Assembly (NCBI GenBank): GCA_965267435.1
Contig: OZ253960.1
Span: 4,154,001-4,218,000 of the forward strand
Length of the DNA: 64,000 nucleotides
DNA from: JAWPMT01 sp965267435
GTDB lineage: Bacteria; Bacteroidota; Bacteroidia; Cytophagales; Cyclobacteriaceae
Direction of reading: 5' to 3'
Of this stretch, positions 52,677 to 60,993 are shown piece after piece (the first letter of the stretch is position 1; each line of letters starts with the position of its first letter). The position numbers and the translations under genes were made by a program. The notes beneath the pieces were generated by a model, which was not told the origin of the DNA, ran no database searches, and saw only the letters and a list, made by a program, of their open reading frames with translations.

Positions 52677-53549
52677 TTACGACAGGGCTTTCGCCATCGT
52701 CTCACCGATATCGGCGGGGGACTTCACAACATGGAGTCCGCAGTCGCCCATGATCCGCATCTTCGCCTCGGCTGTATCATCTTTGCCACCAATGATCGCA
52801 CCAGCGTGGCCCATTCGGCGACCCGGAGGTGCTGTCTGGCCTGCGATGAAGCCTACTACCGGCTTCTTGTTGCCATTCTCTTTGATCCAGCGAGCAGCGT
52901 CGGCCTCGTACTGACCGCCGATCTCCCCGATCATGACGATCCCTTCCGTCTCCGGGTCTTCCATCAACAGCTGTACGGCCTCCTTCGTCGAGGTGCCAAT
53001 GATGGGGTCACCACCAATACCTATCGCCGTGGAGACGCCTAGACCAGCCTTCACCACCTGGTCTGCGGCTTCATAGGTAAGTGTTCCTGATTTGGAGACG
53101 ATGCCTACTTTGCCCTTCCTGAACACAAAGCCGGGCATGATACCCACTTTGGCCTCCTCCGGACTGATCACCCCGGGACAATTCGGTCCGACAAGTATTG
53201 CGCCTTTCGCCTTGACATACGGCTTCGCATGGAGCATATCTTTGACAGGGATACCCTCAGTGATGGTAATGATCACTTTTATGCCGCCATCCGCTGCCTC
53301 CATGATCGCGTCAGCCGCAAAAGCCGGGGGAACAAAAATGATGGACACATCAGCACCTGTAGCATTCACCGCGTCAGCGACGGTGTTGAAGACCGGCCGA
53401 TCCAGATGCGTCTGCCCTCCCTTTCCAGGGGTCACGCCGCCTACGACATTGCTACCGTACTCTATCATCTGGGTGGCATGGAATGTACCTTCCGAGCCCG
53501 TGAAACCCTGCACAATGATCTTCGAATCCTTGTTGACTAAAACACTCAT
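52677..53549 (-). CDS. sucD: Succinyl-CoA synthetase alpha subunit
   Basis: Alpha subunit (290 aa) of the TCA-cycle enzyme that makes ATP or GTP from succinyl-CoA. The CoA-binding Rossmann domain has the N-terminus IIVQGFTGSEGTFHA and GGVTPGKGG. The ligase domain carries GPNCPGVI, GKVGIVSKSGTLTYEA and the phosphohistidine loop RRMGHAGAIIGG. Length is normal. The ATG at 53549 (MSVLVNKDSK) matches the family; the open frame upstream does not. The beta subunit gene sucC is not in this window, consistent with separated sucC and sucD. It is tail-to-tail with the DnaJ-like gene, 15 bp apart. Confidence 0.95.
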   Translation of the reverse strand: MSVLVNKDSKIIVQGFTGSEGTFHATQMIEYGSNVVGGVTPGKGGQTHLDRPVFNTVADAVNATGADVSIIFVPPAFAADAIMEAADGGIKVIITITEGIPVKDMLHAKPYVKAKGAILVGPNCPGVISPEEAKVGIMPGFVFRKGKVGIVSKSGTLTYEAADQVVKAGLGVSTAIGIGGDPIIGTSTKEAVQLLMEDPETEGIVMIGEIGGQYEADAARWIKENGNKKPVVGFIAGQTAPPGRRMGHAGAIIGGKDDTAEAKMRIMGDCGLHVVKSPADIGETMAKALS

Positions 53550-53967
53550 TGGTAATCGTTTGGTGAATGTGCTGCAAAAATACCCGATTAGCGCACCGTT
53601 GCAACCTTTCAATTTCAAAATTGATAAGGGACTGGAAAGCCATCAGTGGAATGGGCTTTTCCGCTGAATTCGCCTATAGCCAAATAAGTTGAATAAGGGC
53701 CCTCTGGCCCTCTCAAGAGCCCTCCACACATGGGCCACCCGCGGTGAAAGCCTCCTCCCCACTACCCATTTCGGTCTTTCACCCGCTCCTGAGGCCTTTT
53801 TCCCATTCAATATGAAAAATACCGGCCTAAATATTATTTCACATAACGGGGTAGGGTTATGAGTAAATTACATGTAGTTCAACCAGAGCGCCGGGAAAGA
53901 CCTCTTGAACCACAAGGTCACCCCGGCCAGAAAAAAGACCAGTTTATCATTACTAACTATCAAGAAA
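53550..53967. other. Divergent intergenic region between sucD and a lipoprotein gene
   Basis: 418 bp holding the promoters of sucD (minus) and the lipoprotein gene (plus). No convincing coding frame, RNA or repeat is seen. An AT-rich stretch lies near 53810-53880, but I find no complete TTG-TAnnTTTG match. Confidence 0.5.
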
Positions 53968-55128
53968 ATGACAAGTAAAAAAACCGCCAGCTTCCTGGTG
54001 CTTGCATTCGCACTAGCGGCCACGATGATTCTTCCCTCGTGCGGCGATTCAGAAATGGACGAGCCAGTGAGCATCATGCCGGCAAGATTTGGGCTTGATG
54101 TACCTTCTGCACTTGTAGACGGCAACACTTCAGGCAGGACCAGCAGCTCTCTCGATACAAAGGGAATCACCTCTGACCACCTCGATGGTGAAGGAGTTTA
54201 CGAACTCCTAAGACACTTCATCTTTCTCGGTGAGGCCTCCAGCAACATTGTCGAGGGCCTTATCTTCCACATCGCTGCCCTTGAGGTGTACGGCGTGACA
54301 TCGATCACCTATACAAGTGATGACGACGGCAGAGAAAAGAACCTGGAAGTCATAGAGGGTGGCACTTATGACGGTGTCACTTACGAATACAGCCTCCTTG
54401 TCACTGACAGTGAGTCAGAAGGCAACGACGACGGAGGCACAGCCCTTCGGGTATTCTGGAACAGAAGCCCTATCAAAGGGGTGGCCGTGCTGGTACCTTA
54501 CAATATCGACCGCGAAGAGAACCCAGAAGCACAGGGCACCGTGTACCGTATCGATTACGATGAGACAGGAGACAACGACTACGAAGCGACGATGATCGTA
54601 TCAATCAGTGGCCTGCCATTGGAAGACGCCTCAGTAGATGCTTTCTCCATCGACAACCTCAAAATGTTTGTCGGTCGGAATGGCGATGTACTTGATGTCT
54701 ATGGCAATTCCAATCATCCCAATGCGCCTTTTCTCTTCGACGAGCAACCGGGTATCAACTGGGCCTTCGTGGCCTCCGGCATTCGCGATGGCGCTATCGG
54801 AGTCGCAGAAGTAGGCTTACCTCCTAGTGGCCTGAATGCTTCATCGCGAGAGGCCATTCTTGAGGAATATGGTGTGCGAACAGTATTGAGAGACGTGTTC
54901 ATCGAGGCACTCACGAATGAGTTCCCTAATGCGCCAGAAGAGTTATTCACTGACATGCTGGATAGCTTGTTGGTAGACGCCGAGCCTCCGGGGTATTTTG
55001 GCGCCGATGGCTTCATCCAGGGTGGAACATCTCCTGGCGAAGACTGGGATGCTCTGACAGACCGTATTGAAGGGCTAGCACCTTTCAACCCTTCTGAGAT
55101 CAGCACATTGGAAATTGATTTGAACTAA
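53968..55128 (+). CDS. Secreted lipoprotein of unknown function
   Basis: Predicted lipoprotein of 386 aa from ATG 53968: signal peptide (TASFLVLAFALAATMILPSC) with lipobox Cys, then an acidic soluble protein. The middle part (ITYTSDDDGREKNLEVIEGG; GGTALRVFWNRSPIKGVAVLVPYNIDRE) is beta-rich. The C-terminal part is helical (EAILEEYGVRTVLRDVFIEALTNEFPNAPEELF) and ends without a sorting domain. I do not recognise the family. It appears to be a single-gene transcript, with a large 5' spacer and a perfect terminator 42 bp after the stop. Confidence 0.75.
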   Translation: MTSKKTASFLVLAFALAATMILPSCGDSEMDEPVSIMPARFGLDVPSALVDGNTSGRTSSSLDTKGITSDHLDGEGVYELLRHFIFLGEASSNIVEGLIFHIAALEVYGVTSITYTSDDDGREKNLEVIEGGTYDGVTYEYSLLVTDSESEGNDDGGTALRVFWNRSPIKGVAVLVPYNIDREENPEAQGTVYRIDYDETGDNDYEATMIVSISGLPLEDASVDAFSIDNLKMFVGRNGDVLDVYGNSNHPNAPFLFDEQPGINWAFVASGIRDGAIGVAEVGLPPSGLNASSREAILEEYGVRTVLRDVFIEALTNEFPNAPEELFTDMLDSLLVDAEPPGYFGADGFIQGGTSPGEDWDALTDRIEGLAPFNPSEISTLEIDLN

Positions 55129-55170
55129 GCGCTAGTTCATAAGCACCGTCAAGAACCGTTCTGAGACACA

Positions 55171-55205
55171 CAGGGCTGATCTTCCGATCAGCCCTGTTTT
55201 TTTTT
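55171..55205 (+). terminator. Rho-independent terminator
   Basis: Perfect 11-bp stem CAGGGCTGATC / GATCAGCCCTG with a 4-nt TTCC loop, followed by nine T residues. Confidence 0.93.
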
Positions 55206-55237
55206 ACCTAAGTAGTATGTCCGTATAAAGTGCCTTC

Positions 55238-55261
55238 GTCCGCGCGGCACGCCGCGCGGAC
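55238..55261. repeat. 24-bp GC-rich palindrome
   Basis: GTCCGCGCGGC-AC-GCCGCGCGGAC: both 11-bp arms are exactly complementary with only AC between them. There is no T-tract on either side. It lies between the convergent lipoprotein gene and the small gene at 55337. Confidence 0.6.
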
Positions 55262-55336
55262 TCTTCATCGCCTATAGCTAGCAGGCCAACGTTACATTGA
55301 CTCACTGTGTTAAATAATTAATGCTTCCTCAGCTCA

Positions 55337-55654
55337 CTAGCTTTTCGCGATGTTCAATACGTTGAGGGCCATCATCATTTTGATGACATCGATATCGTAC
55401 TTGCCTGTATACCTGAATATTTCGTGAGTAGTCGCTATATCCGTCAGGCAGATGCTTATCGAAGGATGTCCTTTTTGCATGGTGAGCTGAAATACATTCG
55501 TGCTCCCCGCAATGTCCATCTCATATTCGCGGTACATCACCTCACCCCACGTCTTTACCTGCGAGATAGATGGTGATATCACCTTAAAGCCCAGTTTCTT
55601 CAATCCTTCGACCTCATCAAAGTTGAGAGGCCATGATTTTGTTGTCTCTTGCAT
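55337..55654 (-). CDS. Small conserved-looking hypothetical protein
   Basis: Soluble protein of 105 aa without signal or TM helix. It has an N-terminal SWPLNFDEVEGLKKLGFKVISPS segment, a central beta-rich stretch (VMYREYEMDIAGSTNVFQLTMQKGHPSISICLT) and a C-terminal helix (DVIKMMMALNVLNIAKS). Codon use and composition look like a genuine gene, but I do not recognise a family. The ATG at 55654 is clear. It stands alone between a palindrome and a 0.6-kb spacer. Confidence 0.6.
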   Translation of the reverse strand: MQETTKSWPLNFDEVEGLKKLGFKVISPSISQVKTWGEVMYREYEMDIAGSTNVFQLTMQKGHPSISICLTDIATTHEIFRYTGKYDIDVIKMMMALNVLNIAKS

Positions 55655-56243
55655 AGGTCGGTTTTTTCATTGGTCAATACAACAAGCCTCGGCAGCGTAG
55701 ACATCAGTCTAACTGACACTTGCAAAAAGATGATCATTCCAAACCATCCCTGATCAACGCTGAAAACTGTACCTATTCCCTATGCCATCATCGACGGCTT
55801 TCGGGTTGATTATACTTTAATTTGCCTATAGAATTCCACGGCATAGACGATGGCGGAATGCGTCTTCCTTCGTGGAAAATGATGGTACTTCATTCAGTTT
55901 GGGTCAGTCACGGTTAAGGTCGATACATACTCATATCAAGCAAGCATCTCCACTAATGTAACCGCTTAACGTCTATTTTTTGGCATCCAAACGCCAGAAA
56001 ATTGATCTCCTCAAAACCCATAAATAGGTATAACGGCGCCTGTTTGTGATCAGGATAAATTGCACGCAATTGGCCCAACGGAAATTTTGTCTGGCTGACA
56101 GAGAATCTCACCGTTTGGAGCCACTTGTCGGTCAGGCCAACAGTAACGTCCTGATCATGCTCCCGGTGGTATCTTTGGTTTATCCTCCGATAAGCCCAAT
56201 TGCTCTCCCGGTCTTCCCGGGAATGATGGTTCGAAGCTTCAGA
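55655..56243. other. Gene-free spacer downstream of leuA
   Basis: 589 bp between the small hypothetical gene and the leuA stop. Open frames that reach into leuA from here are shadows. I see no gene, RNA, strong hairpin or repeat. It is somewhat more AT-rich than its surroundings around 55780-56040. Confidence 0.5.
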
Positions 56244-57761
56244 TTAAGCGCTCTTCTTCTCTCGTCTCTTCAGCGCTGCGATCTTGTTGATAGCATCTAC
56301 ATAGGCTTTGACAGAGGCAATGATCACATCCTTGTGCACTCCGAAACCTGTGTAGTACTGGTCCTTGTGCTTCAGTCGAATGTGCACCTTGCCTTCGTCT
56401 TCGCGGCTACCCATCGACTGCACCAGGAACTCATCCATCTCAAAGTGCTCGCTCATGATTTGATCGACAGCACGGAATGCAGCATCCACAGATCCCTCGC
56501 CCATTGCGGAAGCCTGTATTTCTTCGTTTTGCACCTTGAGACGTACAGTAGCAGATGGCATGACACTGTCACCACACATCACTTGTACATTTTGCAGCTC
56601 CACGCCACCCTCGGGCAGCTTGCCTTCTACAAGGATGATGAGATCATCATCGACGATGTCTTTCTTCTGGTCTGCCATTTTGAGAAACTCCTCGTACACC
56701 TCCTCGACGCGCGCATTGTCCAGATCATAGCCCAGTCGCTCCAAATGATACTTGAGCGCGGCCTTACCGCTACGGGCGGTCAGGATGATTGAGGACTGCG
56801 GGATGCCCACATCTTCGGGATCGAGTATTTCATAGTTTTCCCTATGCTTGATGACACCGTCCTGGTGTATACCACTAGAGTGAGCAAAGGCATTGCGGCC
56901 GACGATCGCCTTGTTAGGCTGCACAGGCATACGCATCATTTTACTGACCAGCAAGCTCAATGGGTAGATATGTTGGCTCTTGATATTGGTATGCAAGTCG
57001 ATATCATTTCGGGTATGAAGGATCATGGCGATCTCTTCGAGCGACGTGTTACCAGCACGCTCTCCGATGCCATTGATGGTCACCTCCACCTGGCGGGCAC
57101 CGTTGAGAACGCCACTTAATGTGTTTGCGGTTGCCATACCCAGGTCATTGTGGCAGTGGCAGGAAATGATTGCATTCTCGATACCCTTCACATGGTCTTT
57201 GAGGTATTTGATCTTGGCGCCATACTCTTCTGGTGTACAATAGCCCGTAGTGTCAGGGATATTCACAACTGTCGCTCCGGCCGCGATCACCGCCTCCACG
57301 ACGCGAGCGAGGTACTCATTCTCAGTCCTACCGGCATCCTCGCAGTAGAACTCCACATCCTCCACGTATTTCTTCGCATACTTCGTGGCAGCGATTGCCC
57401 GCTCCAAAATATCGTCTCGGTTGCTCCTGAACTTGTACATAATATGCTCTTCAGAAGTACCAATCCCGGTGTGGATGCGCTTCTTCTTGGCATATTTCAA
57501 CGCATCTGCAGCAATGTCGATGTCCTTTTGCACTGATCGCGTGAGCGCACAGATGACAGGGTTTGACACCGCCTTAGATATTTCCACCACAGAATTGAAG
57601 TCCATCGGGCTGGAAATGGGGAATCCCGCCTCGATGATGTCAACACCCAGCGTCTCCAGCTCCTTGGCTACTTCAACCTTCTCCATTGTGGAAAGCTGAC
57701 AGCCAGGCACTTGTTCTCCGTCTCTTAATGTGGTATCAAATATTTGTACTTGCTCAGTCAT
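56244..57761 (-). CDS. leuA: 2-isopropylmalate synthase
   Basis: First committed enzyme of leucine synthesis, condensing acetyl-CoA with 2-ketoisovalerate; 505 aa. The HMGL-like TIM barrel begins VQIFDTTLRDGEQVPG, with metal/catalytic residues in AGFPISSPMDF and ISCHCHNDLGMATAN, and NGIGERAGNTSLEE. The C-terminal LeuA dimer domain, which binds leucine for feedback control in the family, is present (SVMPSATVRLKVQNEEIQASA). Start ATG 57761 (MTEQVQIFDTTL). It is the last gene of the leuCDBA run, 19 bp after leuB. Confidence 0.96.
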   Translation of the reverse strand: MTEQVQIFDTTLRDGEQVPGCQLSTMEKVEVAKELETLGVDIIEAGFPISSPMDFNSVVEISKAVSNPVICALTRSVQKDIDIAADALKYAKKKRIHTGIGTSEEHIMYKFRSNRDDILERAIAATKYAKKYVEDVEFYCEDAGRTENEYLARVVEAVIAAGATVVNIPDTTGYCTPEEYGAKIKYLKDHVKGIENAIISCHCHNDLGMATANTLSGVLNGARQVEVTINGIGERAGNTSLEEIAMILHTRNDIDLHTNIKSQHIYPLSLLVSKMMRMPVQPNKAIVGRNAFAHSSGIHQDGVIKHRENYEILDPEDVGIPQSSIILTARSGKAALKYHLERLGYDLDNARVEEVYEEFLKMADQKKDIVDDDLIILVEGKLPEGGVELQNVQVMCGDSVMPSATVRLKVQNEEIQASAMGEGSVDAAFRAVDQIMSEHFEMDEFLVQSMGSREDEGKVHIRLKHKDQYYTGFGVHKDVIIASVKAYVDAINKIAALKRREKKSA

Positions 57762-57780
57762 GGTTTCAAAGATTTTTAAA

Positions 57781-58869
57781 TTAAGTAGTAACCAGGGGTG
57801 AAATGCGTGAGAGCACTTGTTCGCCCATCGCGTCCGTGGACAATATATTCTCGGGTTTAGTTTGGTCGTCTTTGATATCGACAGTGCGCAGGCCATCTTT
57901 CAAGACCTGATCGACTGCCTGGATGATGCTCTTGGATTCGGTGGTCATGCCGAATGCGATGTCCAGCAGCAGCGCTGCCGAAAGAATGGTCGCCAGCGGA
58001 TTGGCTTTGTTTTGTCCAGCGATGTCGGGGGCAGAGCCATGGATGGGCTCGAAGATCCCTACACTGTCGCCAATCGAAGCGGAGGGTAGCATCCCCAATG
58101 AGCCCGTGATCTGGGAAGCTTCATCCGTAAGGATGTCGCCGAACATGTTGCTCGTGACCACAACGTCAAACTGCTTCGGATAGCGAATCAGCTGCATGGC
58201 AGCATTGTCGATGAACATGTGCTCCAGGCGCACGTCCGGATACTCCGCCGCTACTTCGTTGACGGTCTCCCTCCAGAGTCTCGAGGACTCGAGAACGTTA
58301 GCTTTGTCTACCGAATGCACCACTTTGCCACGGGTCCGGGCTGAAGCAAACGCCTTTTCTGCGATGCGGCGAACCTCCATCTTGCTGTAGCGCATTGTAT
58401 CGATGGCGACGTCTCCCTGACGCTCCCTTGGTTGGCCAAAGTAGATGCCCCCCGTCAATTCGCGGAAAAACAAGATATCCACCCCGGTGATGAGCTCCGG
58501 TTTCAAGCTACTGGCATGCGCCAACTCGTCGAAGATCTGGATGGGTCTGATGTTCGTATAGAGACCCAGCTCCTTACGTATCTTCAACAGGCCCTGCTCA
58601 GGTCTCACCTTCGCAGACGGATCATTGTCGTAGCGAGGGTCTCCCACTGCGCCAAGCAAAATGCCGTCGGAGTTGCGGCATGCGTCAAGGGTCTCGTCTG
58701 GCAAGGGGTTGCCGGTGGCCTCAATGGCAGCATGACCGATGAGATGATCCTCGAAGTCAAACGAGTGTCCATATTGCTCTCCCGTATGTTGCAGGATCTT
58801 CTTTGCCCAGGCTGTGACCTCAGGGCCAATGCCATCTCCGGCCAGTACAACGATCTTCTTGTTTGCCAT
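57781..58869 (-). CDS. leuB: 3-isopropylmalate dehydrogenase
   Basis: NAD-dependent oxidative decarboxylation of 3-isopropylmalate, third pathway step; 362 aa. Family motifs: GDGIGPEV, LLGAVGDPRYD, FFRELTGGIYFG, catalytic Lys in VDKANVLESSRLWR, SNMFGDILTDEASQITGSLG and GIFEPIHGSAPDIAG. Length is typical. The ATG overlaps the leuD stop by one base (TAATG), showing translational coupling. Confidence 0.96.
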   Translation of the reverse strand: MANKKIVVLAGDGIGPEVTAWAKKILQHTGEQYGHSFDFEDHLIGHAAIEATGNPLPDETLDACRNSDGILLGAVGDPRYDNDPSAKVRPEQGLLKIRKELGLYTNIRPIQIFDELAHASSLKPELITGVDILFFRELTGGIYFGQPRERQGDVAIDTMRYSKMEVRRIAEKAFASARTRGKVVHSVDKANVLESSRLWRETVNEVAAEYPDVRLEHMFIDNAAMQLIRYPKQFDVVVTSNMFGDILTDEASQITGSLGMLPSASIGDSVGIFEPIHGSAPDIAGQNKANPLATILSAALLLDIAFGMTTESKSIIQAVDQVLKDGLRTVDIKDDQTKPENILSTDAMGEQVLSRISPLVTT

Positions 58870-59456
58870 TAAGTAGTAATTCTTTGGTTTTCGTAATTGG
58901 TAATGTCCTGCTGCAGCGTCCGGATGTAGTCAATGTCATCCCAGCCGTGCATCAGGCACAATTTCTTGTACTCGTTGATCTCAAATTGCTCAAAGCTGCC
59001 ATCCCCGTCGATTGTGATCGTCTGTCGTTCCAGGTCGACTGTAAATGTGGACTTCGGATCGTCTTCGACCTGCTGAAAAATCCGGGAAAGGAACTCATCC
59101 GAGATCTGTACTGGTAGCAGCCCATTGTTGAGCGCGTTGCCCTTGAATATATCCGCGAAAAAGCTCGATACGACCACCATGAATCCATAGTCTTTGATGG
59201 CCCATGCTGCGTGCTCCCGGCTACTACCCATACCGAAGTTGCGGCCCGCCACGAGCATCTGCCCGCTGTAGGTCGAACTGTTGAGGACAAATTCCGGATC
59301 AGGTTGACCACCCTTGAATCGCCAGTCGCGGAAGAGGTTTTCACCAAACCCCTCTCTGGTGGTCGCCTTCAGAAACCTGGCGGGGATGATCTGGTCGGTA
59401 TCTATATTCTCGACCTTAAGAGGTACTGCTGTCGTATTAAGTGTCTTAAATCCCAT
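58869..59456 (-). CDS. leuD: 3-isopropylmalate dehydratase small subunit
   Basis: Small swivelling subunit of isopropylmalate isomerase, 195 aa. Motifs NIDTDQIIPARFLK, GGQPDPEFVLN and GRNFGMGSSREHAAWA (substrate-binding loop) are intact. The start is ATG 59456, two bases after the leuC stop; a TTG six bases earlier is not needed. It works as a heterodimer with LeuC. Confidence 0.95.
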   Translation of the reverse strand: MGFKTLNTTAVPLKVENIDTDQIIPARFLKATTREGFGENLFRDWRFKGGQPDPEFVLNSSTYSGQMLVAGRNFGMGSSREHAAWAIKDYGFMVVVSSFFADIFKGNALNNGLLPVQISDEFLSRIFQQVEDDPKSTFTVDLERQTITIDGDGSFEQFEINEYKKLCLMHGWDDIDYIRTLQQDITNYENQRITT

Positions 59457-59458
59457 GA

Positions 59459-60844
59459 TCAAATTAGCTCTCGTACATCTGTAATCTTTCCGGTGACTGC
59501 GGCGGCGGCAGCCATAATTGGACTTACCAGGAACGTCCTCGCACCGGGTCCCTGTCTTCCTTCAAAGTTTCGATTGGAGGTCGATACACAATACTTCCCG
59601 GCAGGCACTTTGTCTTCATTCATGCCCAGGCATGCGCTACAGCCGGGTTCGCGCAGGTCGAAACCCGCCTCCTTGAAAATCGCATCCAGGCCCTCCTCTC
59701 TGGCTTGCAACTCCACGCCTTTGGAGCCTGGCACGATCCAGACCTCCACATCGTCGGCCTTTTTCCGGCCCTTCACAAATGCTGCCACCTCGCGGAGGTC
59801 TTCGATGCGAGAGTTGGTGCAGCTACCAATGAATACATAATCGATCGGTTGATCTTTGAGCTCTACCCCCTCTTCAAGGCCCATGTAATTCAGCGCTTTG
59901 GCGAGATCGGGCACTGATCCATTGGAAGGAATGGGCTCTGATATTTTGATACCCATACCCGGATTGGTACCGTAGGTGATCATGGGCTCGATGTCTTCTG
60001 CCGCAAACCGCTCCACGCGGTCATAGCTGGCGTCTGCATCTGAAGGTAACGATGACCAGCGCTGTACGGCCTCGTCCCAGGCCGCACCGGTCGGCGCATG
60101 CTCGCGCCCCTTCAGATATTCAAAAGTCGTCTCATCAGGAGCGATCATACCGCCTCGGGCGCCCATCTCGATACTCATGTTGCAGATGGTCATACGACCT
60201 TCCATTGACAGCGACCTGATCGCCGAACCACCAAACTCCACGAAATATCCTGTACCTCCCGCTGCCGTCAATTTTGAAATGATGTAAAGCACCACATCCT
60301 TGGCGGTGACTCCTTTGCCCAACTCACCATTGACATCAATCAGCATGGTCTTCGGGCGATTTTGGAGTATGCACTGGGTGGCAAGCACCTGCTCCACCTG
60401 AGATGTCCCGATACCAAAGGCGATGCTTCCAAATGCGCCATGCGTGGAGGTGTGACTATCGCCGCAGACCATCGTCATACCGGGCTGTGTCAACCCCAAC
60501 TGTGGGCCGATCACATGCACGATCCCTTGCTTGGCGTGCCCAAGGCCATAGAGCTCGACGCCAAACTCCTCACAATTGTCCTTCAGCTTTTGAACCTGAA
60601 ATCGGGAAAGCTCCTCCTGTATCGGAAGGTGCTGGTCTTTGGTGGGCACGTTGTGATCAGCGGTGGCTGTGGTCTGCGACGGCCGGAATACCGGAAGCCC
60701 TCGCTTCCTCAGCCCGTCAAATGCCTGGGGGGATGTGACCTCATGAATATAGTGTCGGTCGATGTAGAGCAGATCGGGGTATCCCGCCTTGGAGGTCACC
60801 ACATGTGCGTCCCAAACTTTGTCAAATAGTGTCTTTCCAGCCAT
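59459..60844 (-). CDS. leuC: 3-isopropylmalate dehydratase large subunit
   Basis: Aconitase-family large subunit, 461 aa. The [4Fe-4S] cysteines are visible in FIGSCTNSR and in EPGCSACLGMNEDK. Other motifs are ATADHNVPT, VCGDSHTSTHGAFG and MSIEMGARGGMIAPDETTF. It is the first gene of the leucine operon; the ATG at 60844 lies about 30 bp after a well-matched promoter. No leader peptide rich in leucine codons is seen, so attenuation is not evident. Confidence 0.96.
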   Translation of the reverse strand: MAGKTLFDKVWDAHVVTSKAGYPDLLYIDRHYIHEVTSPQAFDGLRKRGLPVFRPSQTTATADHNVPTKDQHLPIQEELSRFQVQKLKDNCEEFGVELYGLGHAKQGIVHVIGPQLGLTQPGMTMVCGDSHTSTHGAFGSIAFGIGTSQVEQVLATQCILQNRPKTMLIDVNGELGKGVTAKDVVLYIISKLTAAGGTGYFVEFGGSAIRSLSMEGRMTICNMSIEMGARGGMIAPDETTFEYLKGREHAPTGAAWDEAVQRWSSLPSDADASYDRVERFAAEDIEPMITYGTNPGMGIKISEPIPSNGSVPDLAKALNYMGLEEGVELKDQPIDYVFIGSCTNSRIEDLREVAAFVKGRKKADDVEVWIVPGSKGVELQAREEGLDAIFKEAGFDLREPGCSACLGMNEDKVPAGKYCVSTSNRNFEGRQGPGARTFLVSPIMAAAAAVTGKITDVRELI

Positions 60845-60875
60845 CAATTGTAGGGTTAGTCATTTTCGCCTTTAT

Positions 60876-60904
60876 CAAAACTATTTTCATGAACCTATAG
60901 CCAA
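60876..60904 (-). promoter_or_regulatory. Bacteroidota promoter for leuCDBA
   Basis: On the minus strand, TTG (60904-60902), an 18-bp spacer, then TAGTTTTG (60883-60876). This is a full match to the -33 TTG and -7 TAnnTTTG boxes. The predicted transcript would have a 5' leader of about 25 nt before leuC. Confidence 0.65.
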
Positions 60905-60980
60905 AAATCGAATTACAATCCGATTACGATTTCTAAAGCGCTTAATATGTCTATATTCGCATTATACGTGTCTATTAGGG

Positions 60981-60988
60981 TATTTTTG
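60981..60988 (+). promoter_or_regulatory. Possible -7 element giving a leaderless transcript (TATTTTTG)
   Basis: Exact TAnnTTTG match ending 5 bp before ATG 60994. If used, transcription would begin at or next to the start codon. There is no TTG at the usual upstream distance, so support is weak. Confidence 0.25.
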
Positions 60989-60993
60989 TTACG

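Noticed and set aside
56046..56792. A 248-residue plus-strand open frame across the leuA 3' end
   Set aside because: Most of it is antisense to the conserved LeuA regulatory domain; the remainder covers a spacer with no start signals.
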